DNA of 64,000 nucleotides from Myxococcales bacterium (GCA_016699535.1 CP064980.1:1620001-1684000), one strand, 5' to 3'. Shown: positions 25,594-35,023, numbered from the stretch's first letter. The notes: generated by a model from the letters alone, not told the origin. Numbers and translations: made by a program.

Positions 25594-26593
25594 GTGGACA
25601 CCTTGCGTTCGGTATTTTTCTCAACCCTGGCTTTACTAGCCGCTGCGGTTGCTTTTTTGGATCTGACTTTTAGTCGGTTGGGCTTGCATGCTTTTCATGA
25701 GCGCTTCCCTCAACCTATTGTGCTTGCCAGTCTGGGTGGTGTTGTTTTAGTGCGCAACCTGATCACCTTAAGTGCCGCGCTTGCACTCGGCTATATGCTT
25801 TCGGTGATTTTCTTCGACAAGAACTTTGGCTCGGTGATGCGGCGAGTATCGTTGGGTTTTTTTTCGGTTGTTCTTGTCGTTTCGGCTCTGCTTCTCTTGT
25901 TTCTTCCGGAAGACTTTATTTTACCTTTCGAGCAAGTAAGGCAAGTTGTGCTCTCGGCGATGGTGGCAGGGTACGCCGTCGTTTTTCATATTGGATTTTC
26001 AGCATATAAGCGTCCGGGCAAGCGGGTTGCTCGCGCTCTTTTGTGGCTTCTTTCCTTAAGTGCCCTTGCTGCGTTGCTGGGCATACTTACGCTTTGGTTT
26101 CGTCTTCCGTTGCAATTGGCAAACCTTGCTTGTCTTACGCAGTGCATTGATGCGTATTGGAGAGTCGCTGTATTTGCTTGGGCTATTGCTCGGAGCCTTT
26201 TGGATGTTTAGTGCGCAAGGTTTTTCCTTCAAAACATTCCGTGGCATGACTACCGTGATTGTCACTTTGCTTATCGTCTTGATGTTTTGGACGGTGCGTA
26301 GTGAACTGGGCAACGGTTTTTCAGAAGTGCTTTATGCGACCTTTCGGTTGGAGTGGCTTTTCCGAGCTTATGCTCTTCTTTACGTGATTCCAGTCGCCGT
26401 AGCCTTAGGCACTGCCCTTGGCAGTTTTGCTGGATCCACGCAGCATTGGCGGCTCAGTGTCGGGCTTTTGTTGCTGGTGTGCGCTGGCTTTGCTCCGGCC
26501 ACTGTAGACCGCCTGCTGGTTTTTGTTTTAGCAATGGTGTGCTTCTCAGTGGGCGCTGCCCCTCCGATGGAGCAGACTAAAGCTACCGCCTAA
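25594..26593 (+). CDS. Multi-pass membrane protein (probable frame break near 26.12 kb)
   Basis: From 25594 the reading gives five or six hydrophobic segments (FFSTLALLAAAVAFLDLTF, LVRNLITLSAALALGYMLSVI, LGFFSVVLVVSALLLLFL, VLSAMVAGYAVVFHIGF, ALLWLLSLSALAALLGIL). It then becomes less hydrophobic and stops at 26211. The next frame carries LVLRSALMRIGESLYLLGLLLGAFWMF and further helices to 26593, with no good independent start. One extra base between about 26110 and 26150 would explain it, giving a protein of about 333 residues. No family is recognised. Two overlapping genes is the alternative. Confidence 0.55.
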
Positions 26594-26605
26594 ATGTAGA
26601 GCTGT

Positions 26606-27805
26606 TTAGCTTTTTAGCGTGGCAACGGCTTCTTTGATGCGTTTGCATCCTTCTTCAATCAGCTCGATTGAAGTCGCGTAGGAGAAGCGCAAAAAGCCGG
26701 GTGCGCCAAAGGCACTTCCGGGTACCGCGGCACAACGTGCTTCATTTAGAAAAAAGTGTGAGACGTCGAGATCGGTATTTAACTCGCCGCTGGATGCTTT
26801 TTTGCCGATGAGCTTTGTGACGTCGACAAAAGCATAAAAAGCGCCATTGGGAAGCCGGCAGCTCAGTCCTTCGATGGCGTTAATACTATTGACCAGAGCG
26901 TGGCGACGCTTATCGAAAGTTGCAAGCATGTCTTTTAGGATGGAGTCATCGCAACCAAGCGCAGCCATCGCGGCATATTGAGCGATGGCGGTCGGGTTGG
27001 TTGTGGATTGGCTTTGTAGCTTGTCACATGCCTTGGCCACTTCCTTCGGCGCTAAAATCCAACCAATGCGCCAACCAGTCATGGCGTAGGTTTTGCTTAC
27101 TCCGTCAACGATGATGCAACGGTCTTTGAGATCGGGAGCAACGTCAATGAAGGACTGTTGTTTGAAGTTATCGTAGACAAGTTGGCTGTAGATTTCATCG
27201 ACGATGACCCACATGTCGTGTTTGCGTACAACCTCAGCTATGGCGTTAAGCTGCTCGGGGCTGTATGCGGCACCGGTCGGATTGGATGGCGTACAGAGAA
27301 TAAGCGCCTTGGTTTTTTTGCTGATGGCTTTTCGGAGCGCTTCTGGACTAAGCACAAAGTTGTCCTCGATGGTGGTAGCTGCAATGACGGCTTCGGCGCC
27401 TACGAGTCGGACTTGCTCGGGGTAGCTGACCCAGTAGGGAGCGGGGATAATGACTTCGTCGCCTTCTTCGAAAAGGGATAGAGCCAGATTGAATAGAGAA
27501 TGTTTGGCTCCGACGGAAACCACGACTTCCTCCGGACTGAAGGTATGAGCCATGCGTCGCTTTGCGGAGTCGGTGCAGATGGCGCTGCGCAACTCTGGCA
27601 TGCCTCGAACTGCAGTGTAGTGTGAGCTTTTGGCGACGTCGGCGGTTGCAGCATCGCGAATGCTTTGTGGCGTTGGAAAATCTGGCTCGCCTACACCAAA
27701 GGCAATTACGTCAATTCCTTGGCGTTTGAGTTCGGCTGCACGTTGCGATAGGGCGACCGTGGCGGATTCTTCGATTCGAGACAAACGGGAAGCAAAGTTG
27801 GGCAT
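26606..27805 (-). CDS. Class I aspartate/aromatic aminotransferase
   Basis: A PLP enzyme of 399 residues. It starts MPNFASRLSRIEESATVAL, then GVGEPDFPTPQSI, HYTAVRGMPELR, CTPSNPTGAAYS, the internal aldimine Lys in GVSKTYAMTGWRIGWI, and the C-terminal carboxylate-binding Arg in FLRFSYATS. This matches the type I-gamma aspartate aminotransferase group (about 400 residues). Substrate range (aspartate, prephenate or aromatic) cannot be fixed from sequence. It is convergent with the membrane-protein gene, 12 bases apart. Confidence 0.93.
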   Translation of the reverse strand: MPNFASRLSRIEESATVALSQRAAELKRQGIDVIAFGVGEPDFPTPQSIRDAATADVAKSSHYTAVRGMPELRSAICTDSAKRRMAHTFSPEEVVVSVGAKHSLFNLALSLFEEGDEVIIPAPYWVSYPEQVRLVGAEAVIAATTIEDNFVLSPEALRKAISKKTKALILCTPSNPTGAAYSPEQLNAIAEVVRKHDMWVIVDEIYSQLVYDNFKQQSFIDVAPDLKDRCIIVDGVSKTYAMTGWRIGWILAPKEVAKACDKLQSQSTTNPTAIAQYAAMAALGCDDSILKDMLATFDKRRHALVNSINAIEGLSCRLPNGAFYAFVDVTKLIGKKASSGELNTDLDVSHFFLNEARCAAVPGSAFGAPGFLRFSYATSIELIEEGCKRIKEAVATLKS

Positions 27806-27851
27806 AAAAGGGCTCCTGTACTGAGCAGGCCAATAGCTTCTTGCGCTGTGT

Positions 27852-27880
27852 TTGACAAGTCTGCGGTGCTGGATTACGCG
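27852..27880 (+). promoter_or_regulatory. Possible promoter of the pal gene
   Basis: A perfect TTGACA (27852-27857) is followed at 17 bases by a poor -10 hexamer (TACGCG, 27875-27880). A strong ribosome site GGAGGG precedes the pal ATG at 27906. The weak -10 keeps this tentative. Confidence 0.3.
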
Positions 27881-27905
27881 TCGGGGGTAGCGGAGGGACG
27901 TTGAT

Positions 27906-28549
27906 ATGAAAAATGGGATAATTTTAGCGTGGAGTGTAGTGGGAATGCTGGCCCTTGCGGCTTGCGGCCCGGACTATCCCAAGTGCGATGACGATGAGGA
28001 TTGCAAAAAAGCGAGTATTGCGTTAATGGCATGTGCCAGCAGTGCCGCAATGATGGTGACTGCGCAGCGGGTCAGCAATGCAATGCCGGTCGTTGCGATC
28101 CGATTCCCGGTTACTGTCGCTCAGATGATGACTGCGGACCAGGCGAGGCTTGTCTCGAGAATCGTTGTCAGGGTCCACAAAGCCTCGATGATGGCTCGGC
28201 AGGTGCAGCAAATGGTGACGGGCAATGCAGCATTGAAACAGTGTATTTTGATTTTGATTCGTCTACGATTTCAGCAGCGGCACGTAGCAAAATCGAGGGT
28301 AATATCCGATGCATGCAGACCAAAGGCATCACAACTGTGCATCTAACGGGACATTGTGATCCACGCGGAACTGAAGAGTACAATCTTGCGCTCGGAGATC
28401 GACGTGCACAGAGTGTACGTAAAATAGCGGTATCGATGGGTATGGCCAGTGGCAAAGTCACAGCGTCGTCCATGGGTGAAGAAATGGCGCAAGGCGAAGA
28501 TGAAAGTGCCTGGGCTAAGGATCGCCGAGTGGAGTTCACAACGAAGTGA
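27906..28549 (+). CDS. pal: Pal-like OmpA-family lipoprotein (one-base frame break)
   Basis: Pal binds peptidoglycan and works with TolB to hold the outer membrane. Frame one gives the lipoprotein signal SVVGMLALAAC and an acidic Cys-rich start (CDDDEDCKK). After AAAAAA at 28005-28010 the rest lies in the next frame: a Cys-rich linker (CQQCRNDGDCAAGQQC), then the OmpA domain with YFDFDSSTIS, LTGHCDPRGTEEYNLALGDRRAQSV and KDRRVEF. Seven As would restore CKKSEYCVNGMC. The Asp and Arg that bind diaminopimelate are present. cpoB follows, as in Tol-Pal operons, though tolQRAB are not here. Confidence 0.88.
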
Positions 28550-28575
28550 GCTAGCGTTGCAACGCTGCTTACTTA

Positions 28576-28617
28576 GCGCTCCAGAGGAGGGGATTCACCG
28601 AAGTCCCCTCCAGCGCG
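28576..28617. terminator. Strong hairpin between pal and cpoB
   Basis: GGAGGGGA (28586-28593) pairs perfectly with TCCCCTCC (28604-28611) around a 10-base loop. An outer GCGCT/AGCGC pair extends the stem with a bulge. No T-run follows, so it is not a classic intrinsic terminator. It may stabilise the pal mRNA end or attenuate read-through to cpoB. Confidence 0.4.
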
Positions 28618-28717
28618 CTTTGCGCATTGGCCCCCGCCCTAGAGTGCTTGTTTTTGAATCACAGCGCTCAAGGGTGTATATCGCACAGTTGTCTGGGGTC
28701 CTTTAGGGAGAGCATGA

Positions 28718-29536
28718 ATGGTTGACTTGAGGATAGTTGTTGTTTTTGTGGTTTCGGGGCTGCTTTCGGGGTGTTTCTTGTGGACGAGTCGTCCGGAGGG
28801 CGATGATCTGAAAACTCGGATGACAAAGCTCGAACAAGGTCTTATCGCCGAGCGGGACAAGCTTGAAAAGCAGTTGCTTGAGGCTAAAGAAAAAATCCAG
28901 AAGCTCGAGGAGCTTTTGGAACGTGCAACCCGCGTATTGAGCGAGAATAAAACCGATACCGAGCTGCGAGTCCAAGAGCTGGAAGTTCAAAGCGATTCGA
29001 CGCAGGGCATGTTGGCGGAGATACGTAACGCTCTTGATCAGTTGAAAGAAGAAGTGGCGGCCAACGAAAAGCGGCTTTCATTAATTTCGGACAAAATGGG
29101 TGTGGAAGAGCCCTTGGCAAAGGATGAAGTCCCGCAGGACAAGGCTGCTCATTTTGCCGCTGCCATGGCCGCTTACAATGCCAAATCGTATTCCAAAGCA
29201 CGCTCCCTTTTTGTGGAGTTTGTACGACGGTACAGCAAAGATGCTTCTGCAGATGATGCGCAATATTGGATCGCGATGAGTCATTTACGGCAGGAGCGAC
29301 CAGCCACAGCCTTGGGTGAGTTTCGAAAAGTAATTGCCGAATATCCAAAGGGCGATGTCATGGATAAGGCGTTGTTGAGCATGGCCACCGCGTTTTGGGA
29401 GCTGCATGCCTGCACCGACGCAAAAAACGCGTTGCTTGCACTGATCAAACAGTATCCAAAATCAAGCTTTCGCGATGCGGCACAAAAAGAACTAAGTCGC
29501 GTGCGCGCGGCTCCGCGCGGCTATTGTACATCCTAG
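28718..29536 (+). CDS. cpoB: CpoB/YbgF-like Tol-Pal coordinator
   Basis: The 272-residue protein has a lipoprotein signal (SGLLSGC, Cys19) where enterobacterial CpoB has a plain signal peptide. A long coiled coil (about 30-115, LEKQLLEAKEKIQKLEELLERA) is followed by three TPR units (from about 145: AAMAAYNAKSYSKARSLFVEF, QYWIAMSHLRQERPATALGEF, ALLSMATAFWELHACTDAKNAL). This coil-plus-TPR order and the position after pal match CpoB, which couples peptidoglycan synthesis with outer-membrane constriction. Confidence 0.85.
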   Translation: MVDLRIVVVFVVSGLLSGCFLWTSRPEGDDLKTRMTKLEQGLIAERDKLEKQLLEAKEKIQKLEELLERATRVLSENKTDTELRVQELEVQSDSTQGMLAEIRNALDQLKEEVAANEKRLSLISDKMGVEEPLAKDEVPQDKAAHFAAAMAAYNAKSYSKARSLFVEFVRRYSKDASADDAQYWIAMSHLRQERPATALGEFRKVIAEYPKGDVMDKALLSMATAFWELHACTDAKNALLALIKQYPKSSFRDAAQKELSRVRAAPRGYCTS

Positions 29537-29754
29537 AGAGTTGAGCAGACGTGTTGATTCAATGCTTACTTGGACGAAAGCTCTGATTCTGCGCGCGGTA
29601 ACATCCTAGCTCTCTAGCTACACTATCCTGTTGAATTCCCCGCCGATAGGGAATAAACCGGTAATCTATGCGACTCCGAAGCCATCTGAGATATTCCTGC
29701 GTCGCCGCAAGCATGGATTTCCTTGCTCCAAAATCATTCGCGAGATTTGCTAAG

Positions 29755-31617
29755 ATGACTTCTAAAGTGATTTGGGGATTATGTGTGGTTGGTGTGTGTG
29801 TGGGCACCGCCCAGAATGCATCGGCGCAAAGCACTTTTTTGGTCGATGTCGATTCAACTCCGCCTGGCGCGACAGTTTACGTCGACAGTACGCGGGGGGA
29901 TGCTCTTGGAACGACGCCTCTGTCGAAGGTCTCATTGCGGCGCGGAAATCACGTGTTGTATTTTTTGCACGAAGGCCATGAAGAGCTACGTTTGTATGTA
30001 GACGTTAGCAGCAGCGGGCAGCGTTTTTCTGCGTATCTTAAGCCTTTGGCGCACCTTGAGTTAACAGCTGGCAACGATTCTTCAAAGGGCGGCAAAGTAA
30101 TTATTGATGGCGAGGAAGTGGGAAGTCTGCCTTTTGCCGCTTCGCTTAAGTCTGGCCGCCACATGGTGCAAGTGATCAAAGATGGCTATGAAAGCTACAA
30201 TCAATGGTTAGAGCTTGTGGCGGGTCAGAAGCAGAGTATCCCTGTGGCTTTGGAGGCCATAAAAAAGCAAGCAGGCTCGATTCTTGTCACTAGCAATGTC
30301 GCCGGGGCTGAAGTGTTCTTAGACGGTGTGTCAAAAGGGCGAACTCCGTCCGTCATTCGTGATGTTCCAGTTGGCACCCATACTGTTCAGATTCAGGCGA
30401 TGGGCAAGCTGCCGTTTAGTGCTCAGGTGGTGGTGAGCGCCTCAAAACGCGTCTCCGTTAATCCTACCTTGGAAAACGATAGACATGGAAATTATGGGGA
30501 AATTGTAGTCAACGCTTCTGTTGGCGGTGCTTTCGTCAGTGTAGACGGACAGGCGAAGGGCTCTGCTCCCGTTGTCGTGCGAAAAGTCAATGCGGGACGC
30601 CACAAGGTAAAAGTTCAAGCCGAGGGCTATCTAAGCTTTGAAGCTTCATGTTTGGTCCGGATAGGCGAGGCCTGCGAAGTGAATGCAAAGCTTGTTGCCG
30701 TGGGCGTGCCAGTAAGAGTTGAAGCCGATGTCGAGTCTGCTAGGTTGTTTTTGGACGGTAGGGCGGTGAGTTCATTGCCTTTTGAGGGCCACTTGCCAGA
30801 AGGCAACCATAGTCTTGAAGTGCGTGCCGAAGGGTTCGAGCCATTTGTTGAACAAGTGTTTTTTTCCGAATCAAAGACGACACGGCTTTTTGACGTTTCG
30901 CTTAAAGAATTAGGGGCTGAGGGCGAGCATGCGTGGCAGGAGCGCATTTCTCGAATACAGCAACGACGGCGTTATGGGGCCACATCTTATTCTGCGGTGC
31001 CCTTGCCCGTGGATCAGGCCATCCTGGATCTGTCTGCTGGTTGGCCTTTTTTGGGTGAGCTGCGCTTGGCGGTTGGGATTTTGGAGAATCTTCAAATTGG
31101 TTTTGCAGGGCGAAGTTTTGGTCGTCTGACGGAGTTTGAAGCACGAGCTAAATGGGGCTCTCGCGTTCTTGAGTATGTTGCATTTGCGGCTCAGCTTCGT
31201 TTGGGCGGTGGCCTTGGGCCCAGCGAACAGCGCACGAATCCCAGCACAAGCGAGAAAAATACCTATAATATCAATACCTGGTTTGCTGCTATCGAAGGAA
31301 TCGCCTCCATTAATTTTAGTGATCGTGGTGCATTTAGTCTGTGGCTCGGTCTCGACATGTATACAGATCGTTATGATTTTAGTGGTTTGGATGGCAACGT
31401 CGTACTCAGTCCTCGACCTGGCCGACAAGATCAGAGCCGTCTTCGTTTGGGAGGCTCACTTGAACTTGCCATGTCTCGCAACTGGAACGTGTTTGCCGTA
31501 CTCGAGGGTGTTCTTTGGGGCCCCTCTGCCGACCGGCGAATTTTGGGAGATATCCTAAATATTGGTAAACAAGACACTGAGCTTTATTTTAGGGTGGGCG
31601 GCACTTACAAGTTTTGA
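29755..31617 (+). CDS. PEGA-repeat envelope protein
   Basis: From ATG 29755 there is a signal peptide (IWGLCVVGVCVGTAQNASAQ). About five PEGA-type repeats follow through residue 405: STPPGATVYVDS, KGGKVIIDGEEVGSLPF, SNVAGAEVFLDGVSKGRTPSV, SVGGAFVSVDGQAKGSAPV and ESARLFLDGRAVSSLPF. The last 220 residues look like amphipathic outer-membrane beta strands (LRLAVGILENLQIGFAGRSFGR, FRVGGTYKF end). PEGA domains are often surface or secreted modules that bind other proteins. The start at 29668 is disfavoured because it puts 29 polar residues before the signal. Its stop TGA at 31615 lies 34 bases before tmk. Confidence 0.8.
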   Translation: MTSKVIWGLCVVGVCVGTAQNASAQSTFLVDVDSTPPGATVYVDSTRGDALGTTPLSKVSLRRGNHVLYFLHEGHEELRLYVDVSSSGQRFSAYLKPLAHLELTAGNDSSKGGKVIIDGEEVGSLPFAASLKSGRHMVQVIKDGYESYNQWLELVAGQKQSIPVALEAIKKQAGSILVTSNVAGAEVFLDGVSKGRTPSVIRDVPVGTHTVQIQAMGKLPFSAQVVVSASKRVSVNPTLENDRHGNYGEIVVNASVGGAFVSVDGQAKGSAPVVVRKVNAGRHKVKVQAEGYLSFEASCLVRIGEACEVNAKLVAVGVPVRVEADVESARLFLDGRAVSSLPFEGHLPEGNHSLEVRAEGFEPFVEQVFFSESKTTRLFDVSLKELGAEGEHAWQERISRIQQRRRYGATSYSAVPLPVDQAILDLSAGWPFLGELRLAVGILENLQIGFAGRSFGRLTEFEARAKWGSRVLEYVAFAAQLRLGGGLGPSEQRTNPSTSEKNTYNINTWFAAIEGIASINFSDRGAFSLWLGLDMYTDRYDFSGLDGNVVLSPRPGRQDQSRLRLGGSLELAMSRNWNVFAVLEGVLWGPSADRRILGDILNIGKQDTELYFRVGGTYKF

Positions 31618-31649
31618 GTGTCGCGGCATTTCGAGATAGGCTGGTGGAG

Positions 31650-32303
31650 ATGATTGAAGGACATTTTATTGTCATAGAGGGCATTGATGGCGCGGGGACG
31701 ACCACCCATAGTACTCTATTGGCAAAGTTATTAAGGGCCAAAGGTTTGCCGGTTTTCCTTACGCACCAGCCAAGCCAAGGCCCCGTAGGTGCGATGCTTC
31801 GTCAAGTGTTAACGGGAAGACTTGTGGTGCCTGGAGTACAAATGAATCGACCGCCCACTTGGAGCACGATGGCTTTGCTTTTTGCTGCAGATCGGATGGA
31901 TCATTTGCAAGCTGAAATCATCCCCAATCTAAAAGACGGTGTGACTGTTATCTGCGATAGATACGATTATTCGTCTGTGGCGTATCAGTCGCTTTCAGCT
32001 GGCGACGTTCCCGGGGCTGCTGCTTGGGTGCGTGATTTGAACCGCTTTGCTCGAAGGCCGGATTTGTCCATTGTGATTGATGTTACGCCCGAGGAAGCCG
32101 CACGCAGACGATTAAGTCGTATGGTAGGCCGTGAGCTTTACGATGAGGATGAATTGCAGAAGGACCTAGCGTCTTTTTATCTTAATATTCATGAACATTT
32201 TCCAAAAGATACGATTCGGCATGTTGCTGGCGATCGAAGTATCGAAGAAGTGCGTGCAGAAATTTTAGAACAGGTTAATCTATTGCGTGGAGAGACGGGA
32301 TGA
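31650..32303 (+). CDS. tmk: Thymidylate kinase (unusual Walker A)
   Basis: dTMP kinase makes dTDP for DNA synthesis. From ATG 31650 (MIEGHFIVIEGIDGAG) the product is 217 residues. The P-loop reads EGIDGAGTTTHS, so the usual Lys (GAGK[ST]T) is Thr. The rest is normal: LTHQPSQGPVGAMLRQ, LLFAADRMDH, ICDRYDYSSVAYQ and the lid SRMVGRELYD. A TTG at 31614 is also possible, but the ATG sits where homologues start. The stop overlaps the next start by ATGA. Confidence 0.9.
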   Translation: MIEGHFIVIEGIDGAGTTTHSTLLAKLLRAKGLPVFLTHQPSQGPVGAMLRQVLTGRLVVPGVQMNRPPTWSTMALLFAADRMDHLQAEIIPNLKDGVTVICDRYDYSSVAYQSLSAGDVPGAAAWVRDLNRFARRPDLSIVIDVTPEEAARRRLSRMVGRELYDEDELQKDLASFYLNIHEHFPKDTIRHVAGDRSIEEVRAEILEQVNLLRGETG

Positions 32304-32767
32304 CTCGCCTTGGAATATTGATCGCGGTGCCGTTGTTTGTGGTGTGCACGGTAGCTTGCTCATCAACGAAGCCTTCGCCGGCCCATCCGCAAACGCAACA
32401 TGCGGTTCCGGCTCAAAAAATCATTCCGGAAACGCCTGTTTCCGAAAAAAAGCTCGATCGCTCACTTCTCATTGCTGTGTTAGATGCGGGACTTGGTCGT
32501 TTTTTACAAGGTGTACAGACAAAACCTTTCTTTAGCCGTGGGCGCTTTGCGGGTTTTCAAATTGTATCAATATATCCCGAAGATAAAAGATTTTCGGATA
32601 TTGATCCCAAGGTCGGCGATGTTGTGCTTCGCATTAGTGGCAAACGAATCGAGCGACCTGAGCAAGCCTTAGCGGTCTGGGAGAGTTTGCGGGTTGCTAG
32701 TGAGCTTCGTGTGGCTTTTTTACGTGATCAAAAAGTGCAAGAAGTGCGCTATCCGATCGAAAATTGA
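32300..32767 (+). CDS. PDZ-like lipoprotein
   Basis: The 155-residue product starts MTRLGILIAVPLFVVCTVAC (lipobox Cys20) and has a Pro-rich linker to about 50. A compact C-terminal domain follows: GRFAGFQIVSIYPEDKRF, KVGDVVLRISGKRIERPEQAL, VWESLRVASELRVAFLRD. The GD-vvl-sGk-i pattern is that of a PDZ domain of the GspC or HtrA type. It overlaps tmk by ATGA, so the two are coupled. No secretion-system partner is adjacent apart from convergent sctQ. Function unknown. Confidence 0.7.
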   Translation: MTRLGILIAVPLFVVCTVACSSTKPSPAHPQTQHAVPAQKIIPETPVSEKKLDRSLLIAVLDAGLGRFLQGVQTKPFFSRGRFAGFQIVSIYPEDKRFSDIDPKVGDVVLRISGKRIERPEQALAVWESLRVASELRVAFLRDQKVQEVRYPIEN

Positions 32768-32778
32768 TGGTTTAGAGC

Positions 32779-33912
32779 TTAGAGTGGATTATTTAGCGCT
32801 GTGATGCGTACAGCCATTTGCCCTTCAATTTCAACAAGCTCGCCGTCTGCGATTTTGCTGTCTGCGACAAAAAGAGAAACCTTGGGGTTAAAAACCAAGC
32901 CAGTTTTGATAAGTTGCCCCACGTTGATGCGCTGCAAATCTTCGAGAGGAAGCACGAATCGACCCATTTCGCAACGTATGTTTATCGGTGCATTTCTAAA
33001 GTCTGCATGTGTGGTGCGCTCTTCGCTTTTGTTTTGGGCTTCCCCCATGATTTCTCCTTTGTTGATAGCAGTTATGTGTAAATCGCCTGTGTGTTTGTTG
33101 TAGTTGCCAAACCAATATGTGCTTGGGAAGGTCTCCGTTTGTAAAACGCATGGCAGAAGATATGTGTTCGGTGCTTCTTTTGTATCAAACCAAGGAAGGC
33201 CCAAGCAAAGTGCATCGCCTAGCGCTAGATGCTTTAAATCAGAGGCGCCTATTTCGGTGCTTGCGATGGTGACGGATACCGGTAGTTCGCAACGATTGAT
33301 GTTGAGAGTGTTTTTTTGCTTTGGAAGCTGCTTGGTAGTGAATTTTCGATGATATCTGGCGGGAAAAAGACCCAAAAAGCGGCATGGCTTTGCTCTACTT
33401 GGATATCGAACGAAGCCGCTATTCTCATCGATCCTTGCGGTTCTGATTTGAAAAAAACTTGGCTGTTTGAGCAAACATTGTGTAGTGACCAAGCGCCCTT
33501 AGGCGTCAAGCTTAGTAGTTTTGAGCTTAGGTAAGCTACAATACCTTCCTCCATGTCTGAGAGTAAGTGACAGCCTGTGACCAGGAATTGATCTTAGGTC
33601 ATTACCCAAGCATCGTTCGATCATCCAGATTGCAAAGGAGTTGTCTAAGGCGATAGCTGTTTTTTGCTTCGATTTGTTAGAGCAAAGTGTAATGAAGCTG
33701 AGGGCTCTATGGTCTCTGATAAGTGAGAAGTCTTTTGTGAGTTCTACCCTTTGCAAGGAAAGCTTTATGTCCGCATCGAACAGATCGAAAAAGAGCTGGT
33801 GCACATTGGGGTGTTGAGCGAGCATGTGGCCGAACGCTGATGCGCGGGTTACGAGTGTGGCTTCAAAGTGACTGAGCTTTTCGGCGTTCAAGTGTGTGTC
33901 ATCCGCATACAT
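32779..33912 (-). CDS. sctQ: Type III secretion SctQ/YscQ-family protein (two frame breaks)
   Basis: SctQ forms the cytoplasmic C-ring of non-flagellar type III secretion. Three minus-strand frames join. 33912 to about 33560 gives HMLAQHPNVHQLFFDLF and FAIWMIERCLGNDLR. About 33560 to 33311 gives MEEGIVAYLSSKLLSL and AAFWVFFPPDIIENSLP. 33311 to 32779 gives two SpoA domains (LPVSVTIASTEIGASDL and APINIRCEMGRFVLPLEDLQRINVGQLI). The second break is seven As where eight are needed (33311-33317). The first is a +1 change near 33562 of unclear cause. The N-terminal FliM-like domain plus tandem SpoA layout fits SctQ, about 377 residues. No other secretion gene is in the window. Confidence 0.75.
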
Positions 33913-34010
33913 ATTTCGGTTCTAGCCTATGCTACGGCCTTTCGTCGAGAGCGTGATGAGTGCGTTTTTGGTGATGGTGTGGGGAAAATCACAGTAAATA
34001 GTCCCAGGAA

Positions 34011-34041
34011 TTGAACGCTTCGACAGAAGCGATGATACACT
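34011..34041 (+). promoter_or_regulatory. Possible promoter with internal dyad upstream of the kinase
   Basis: TTGAAC (34011-34016) is followed by GATACA (34034-34039, 17-base spacing) or TACACT (34036-34041, 19-base spacing). Between the boxes, CGCTTC and GAAGCG (34016-34031) form a perfect hairpin with loop GACA, which could be an operator. The GTG start at 34049 follows only 7 to 10 bases after the -10 region, so a leaderless or near-leaderless message is possible. Confidence 0.35.
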
Positions 34042-34048
34042 AGGGCAG

Positions 34049-35023
34049 GTGGCAGTAGATCCTTACATCGACAAAGTCATCGAAGGTCAATATCGTATCG
34101 TTGGCCGTATCGGTACCGGTGGTATGGGGGCGGTCTACAAAGCAGACCAGCCCTCCATGAAGCGTTTTGTTGCGATCAAAATACTTCATACGCGCTATTT
34201 ATCGAGGCCCGACCTGATATCGCGCTTTCGTCGCGAAGCTCGGGCGATGAGTCGTCTGACGCATCCCAACACGGCCCGAGTCTATCTGCATGGGCAACTC
34301 GATGATGGAGCGGCTTACATGGTGATGGAGTACCTGGAGGGCAAGAACCTTGCGCGCTTAGTGCAGCGCGATGGTCCTTTGGATCCTGTCCGAGCCATCC
34401 AAGTGATGATCAAAGTGTGCGGGGCTCTTGATGAAGCGCATCGAGAAGGTATGGTACATCGCGACCTAAAACCAGAAAATATATTTCTCAGCGTGGATCC
34501 TGAAAAAGGCGATATTCCAAAGGTCCTTGATTTTGGCCTGGCCAAAGTAACCGAGCAAGAACTAAACCCTGGCTCCATTTTTCTGACGCGCGAAGGAGCT
34601 ATTTTTGGCACCCCGGAGTTTATGAGTCCGGAACAGGCGCAAGGACGCGTTCTTGATGCGCGCTCGGATATCTATTCACTTAGCATGATTTTGTACGAAA
34701 TGTTAACGGGAGAGTTGCCGTTTTACGCTGGTCAAGCTACCGAATACATGCGTAAGCACATCCACGAAGCACCCATTCCTCTATCCAAAAGAGCTCCGGA
34801 GCGCTCCTATCCGCCTGGCTTGGAAATGGTTTTGTTGCGCGCGATGGAAAAGGATCCCGACGAACGTTTTCAAACAGCCAAAGAGTTTTCTCAGGCGCTT
34901 CATGCCTGTATTGATCCTAGGGGGCAGAGTAGTCCACCCAGAAAAAACTCTGGGCGCGTACATCCACGTGAACAAAGCCACTTACAGGGTAGATGCCAAC
35001 CCCGACGTAGCCCTGTTTCCTAA
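34049..35023 (+). CDS. Pkn-type serine/threonine protein kinase
   Basis: A Hanks-type kinase of 324 residues from a GTG start. The Gly loop GTGGMGAV (about 22-29), Lys44 in VAIK, HRDLKPEN (137-144), DFG (161-163), GTPEFMSPEQAQG and DARSDIYSLSMILYEMLTG are all intact. The RD motif is present, so the enzyme is likely active. The kinase domain ends near 290. The last 34 residues, rich in Arg, Ser and Pro, are antisense to the end of the convergent DUF882 gene. No membrane segment is present. It is divergent from sctQ. Confidence 0.92.
   Translation: MAVDPYIDKVIEGQYRIVGRIGTGGMGAVYKADQPSMKRFVAIKILHTRYLSRPDLISRFRREARAMSRLTHPNTARVYLHGQLDDGAAYMVMEYLEGKNLARLVQRDGPLDPVRAIQVMIKVCGALDEAHREGMVHRDLKPENIFLSVDPEKGDIPKVLDFGLAKVTEQELNPGSIFLTREGAIFGTPEFMSPEQAQGRVLDARSDIYSLSMILYEMLTGELPFYAGQATEYMRKHIHEAPIPLSKRAPERSYPPGLEMVLLRAMEKDPDERFQTAKEFSQALHACIDPRGQSSPPRKNSGRVHPREQSHLQGRCQPRRSPVS

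Noticed and set aside
31614..31649. TTG start for tmk overlapping the PEGA gene stop
   Set aside because: It adds 12 residues not typical of the family, whereas the ATG at 31650 places the P-loop strand at the usual distance.
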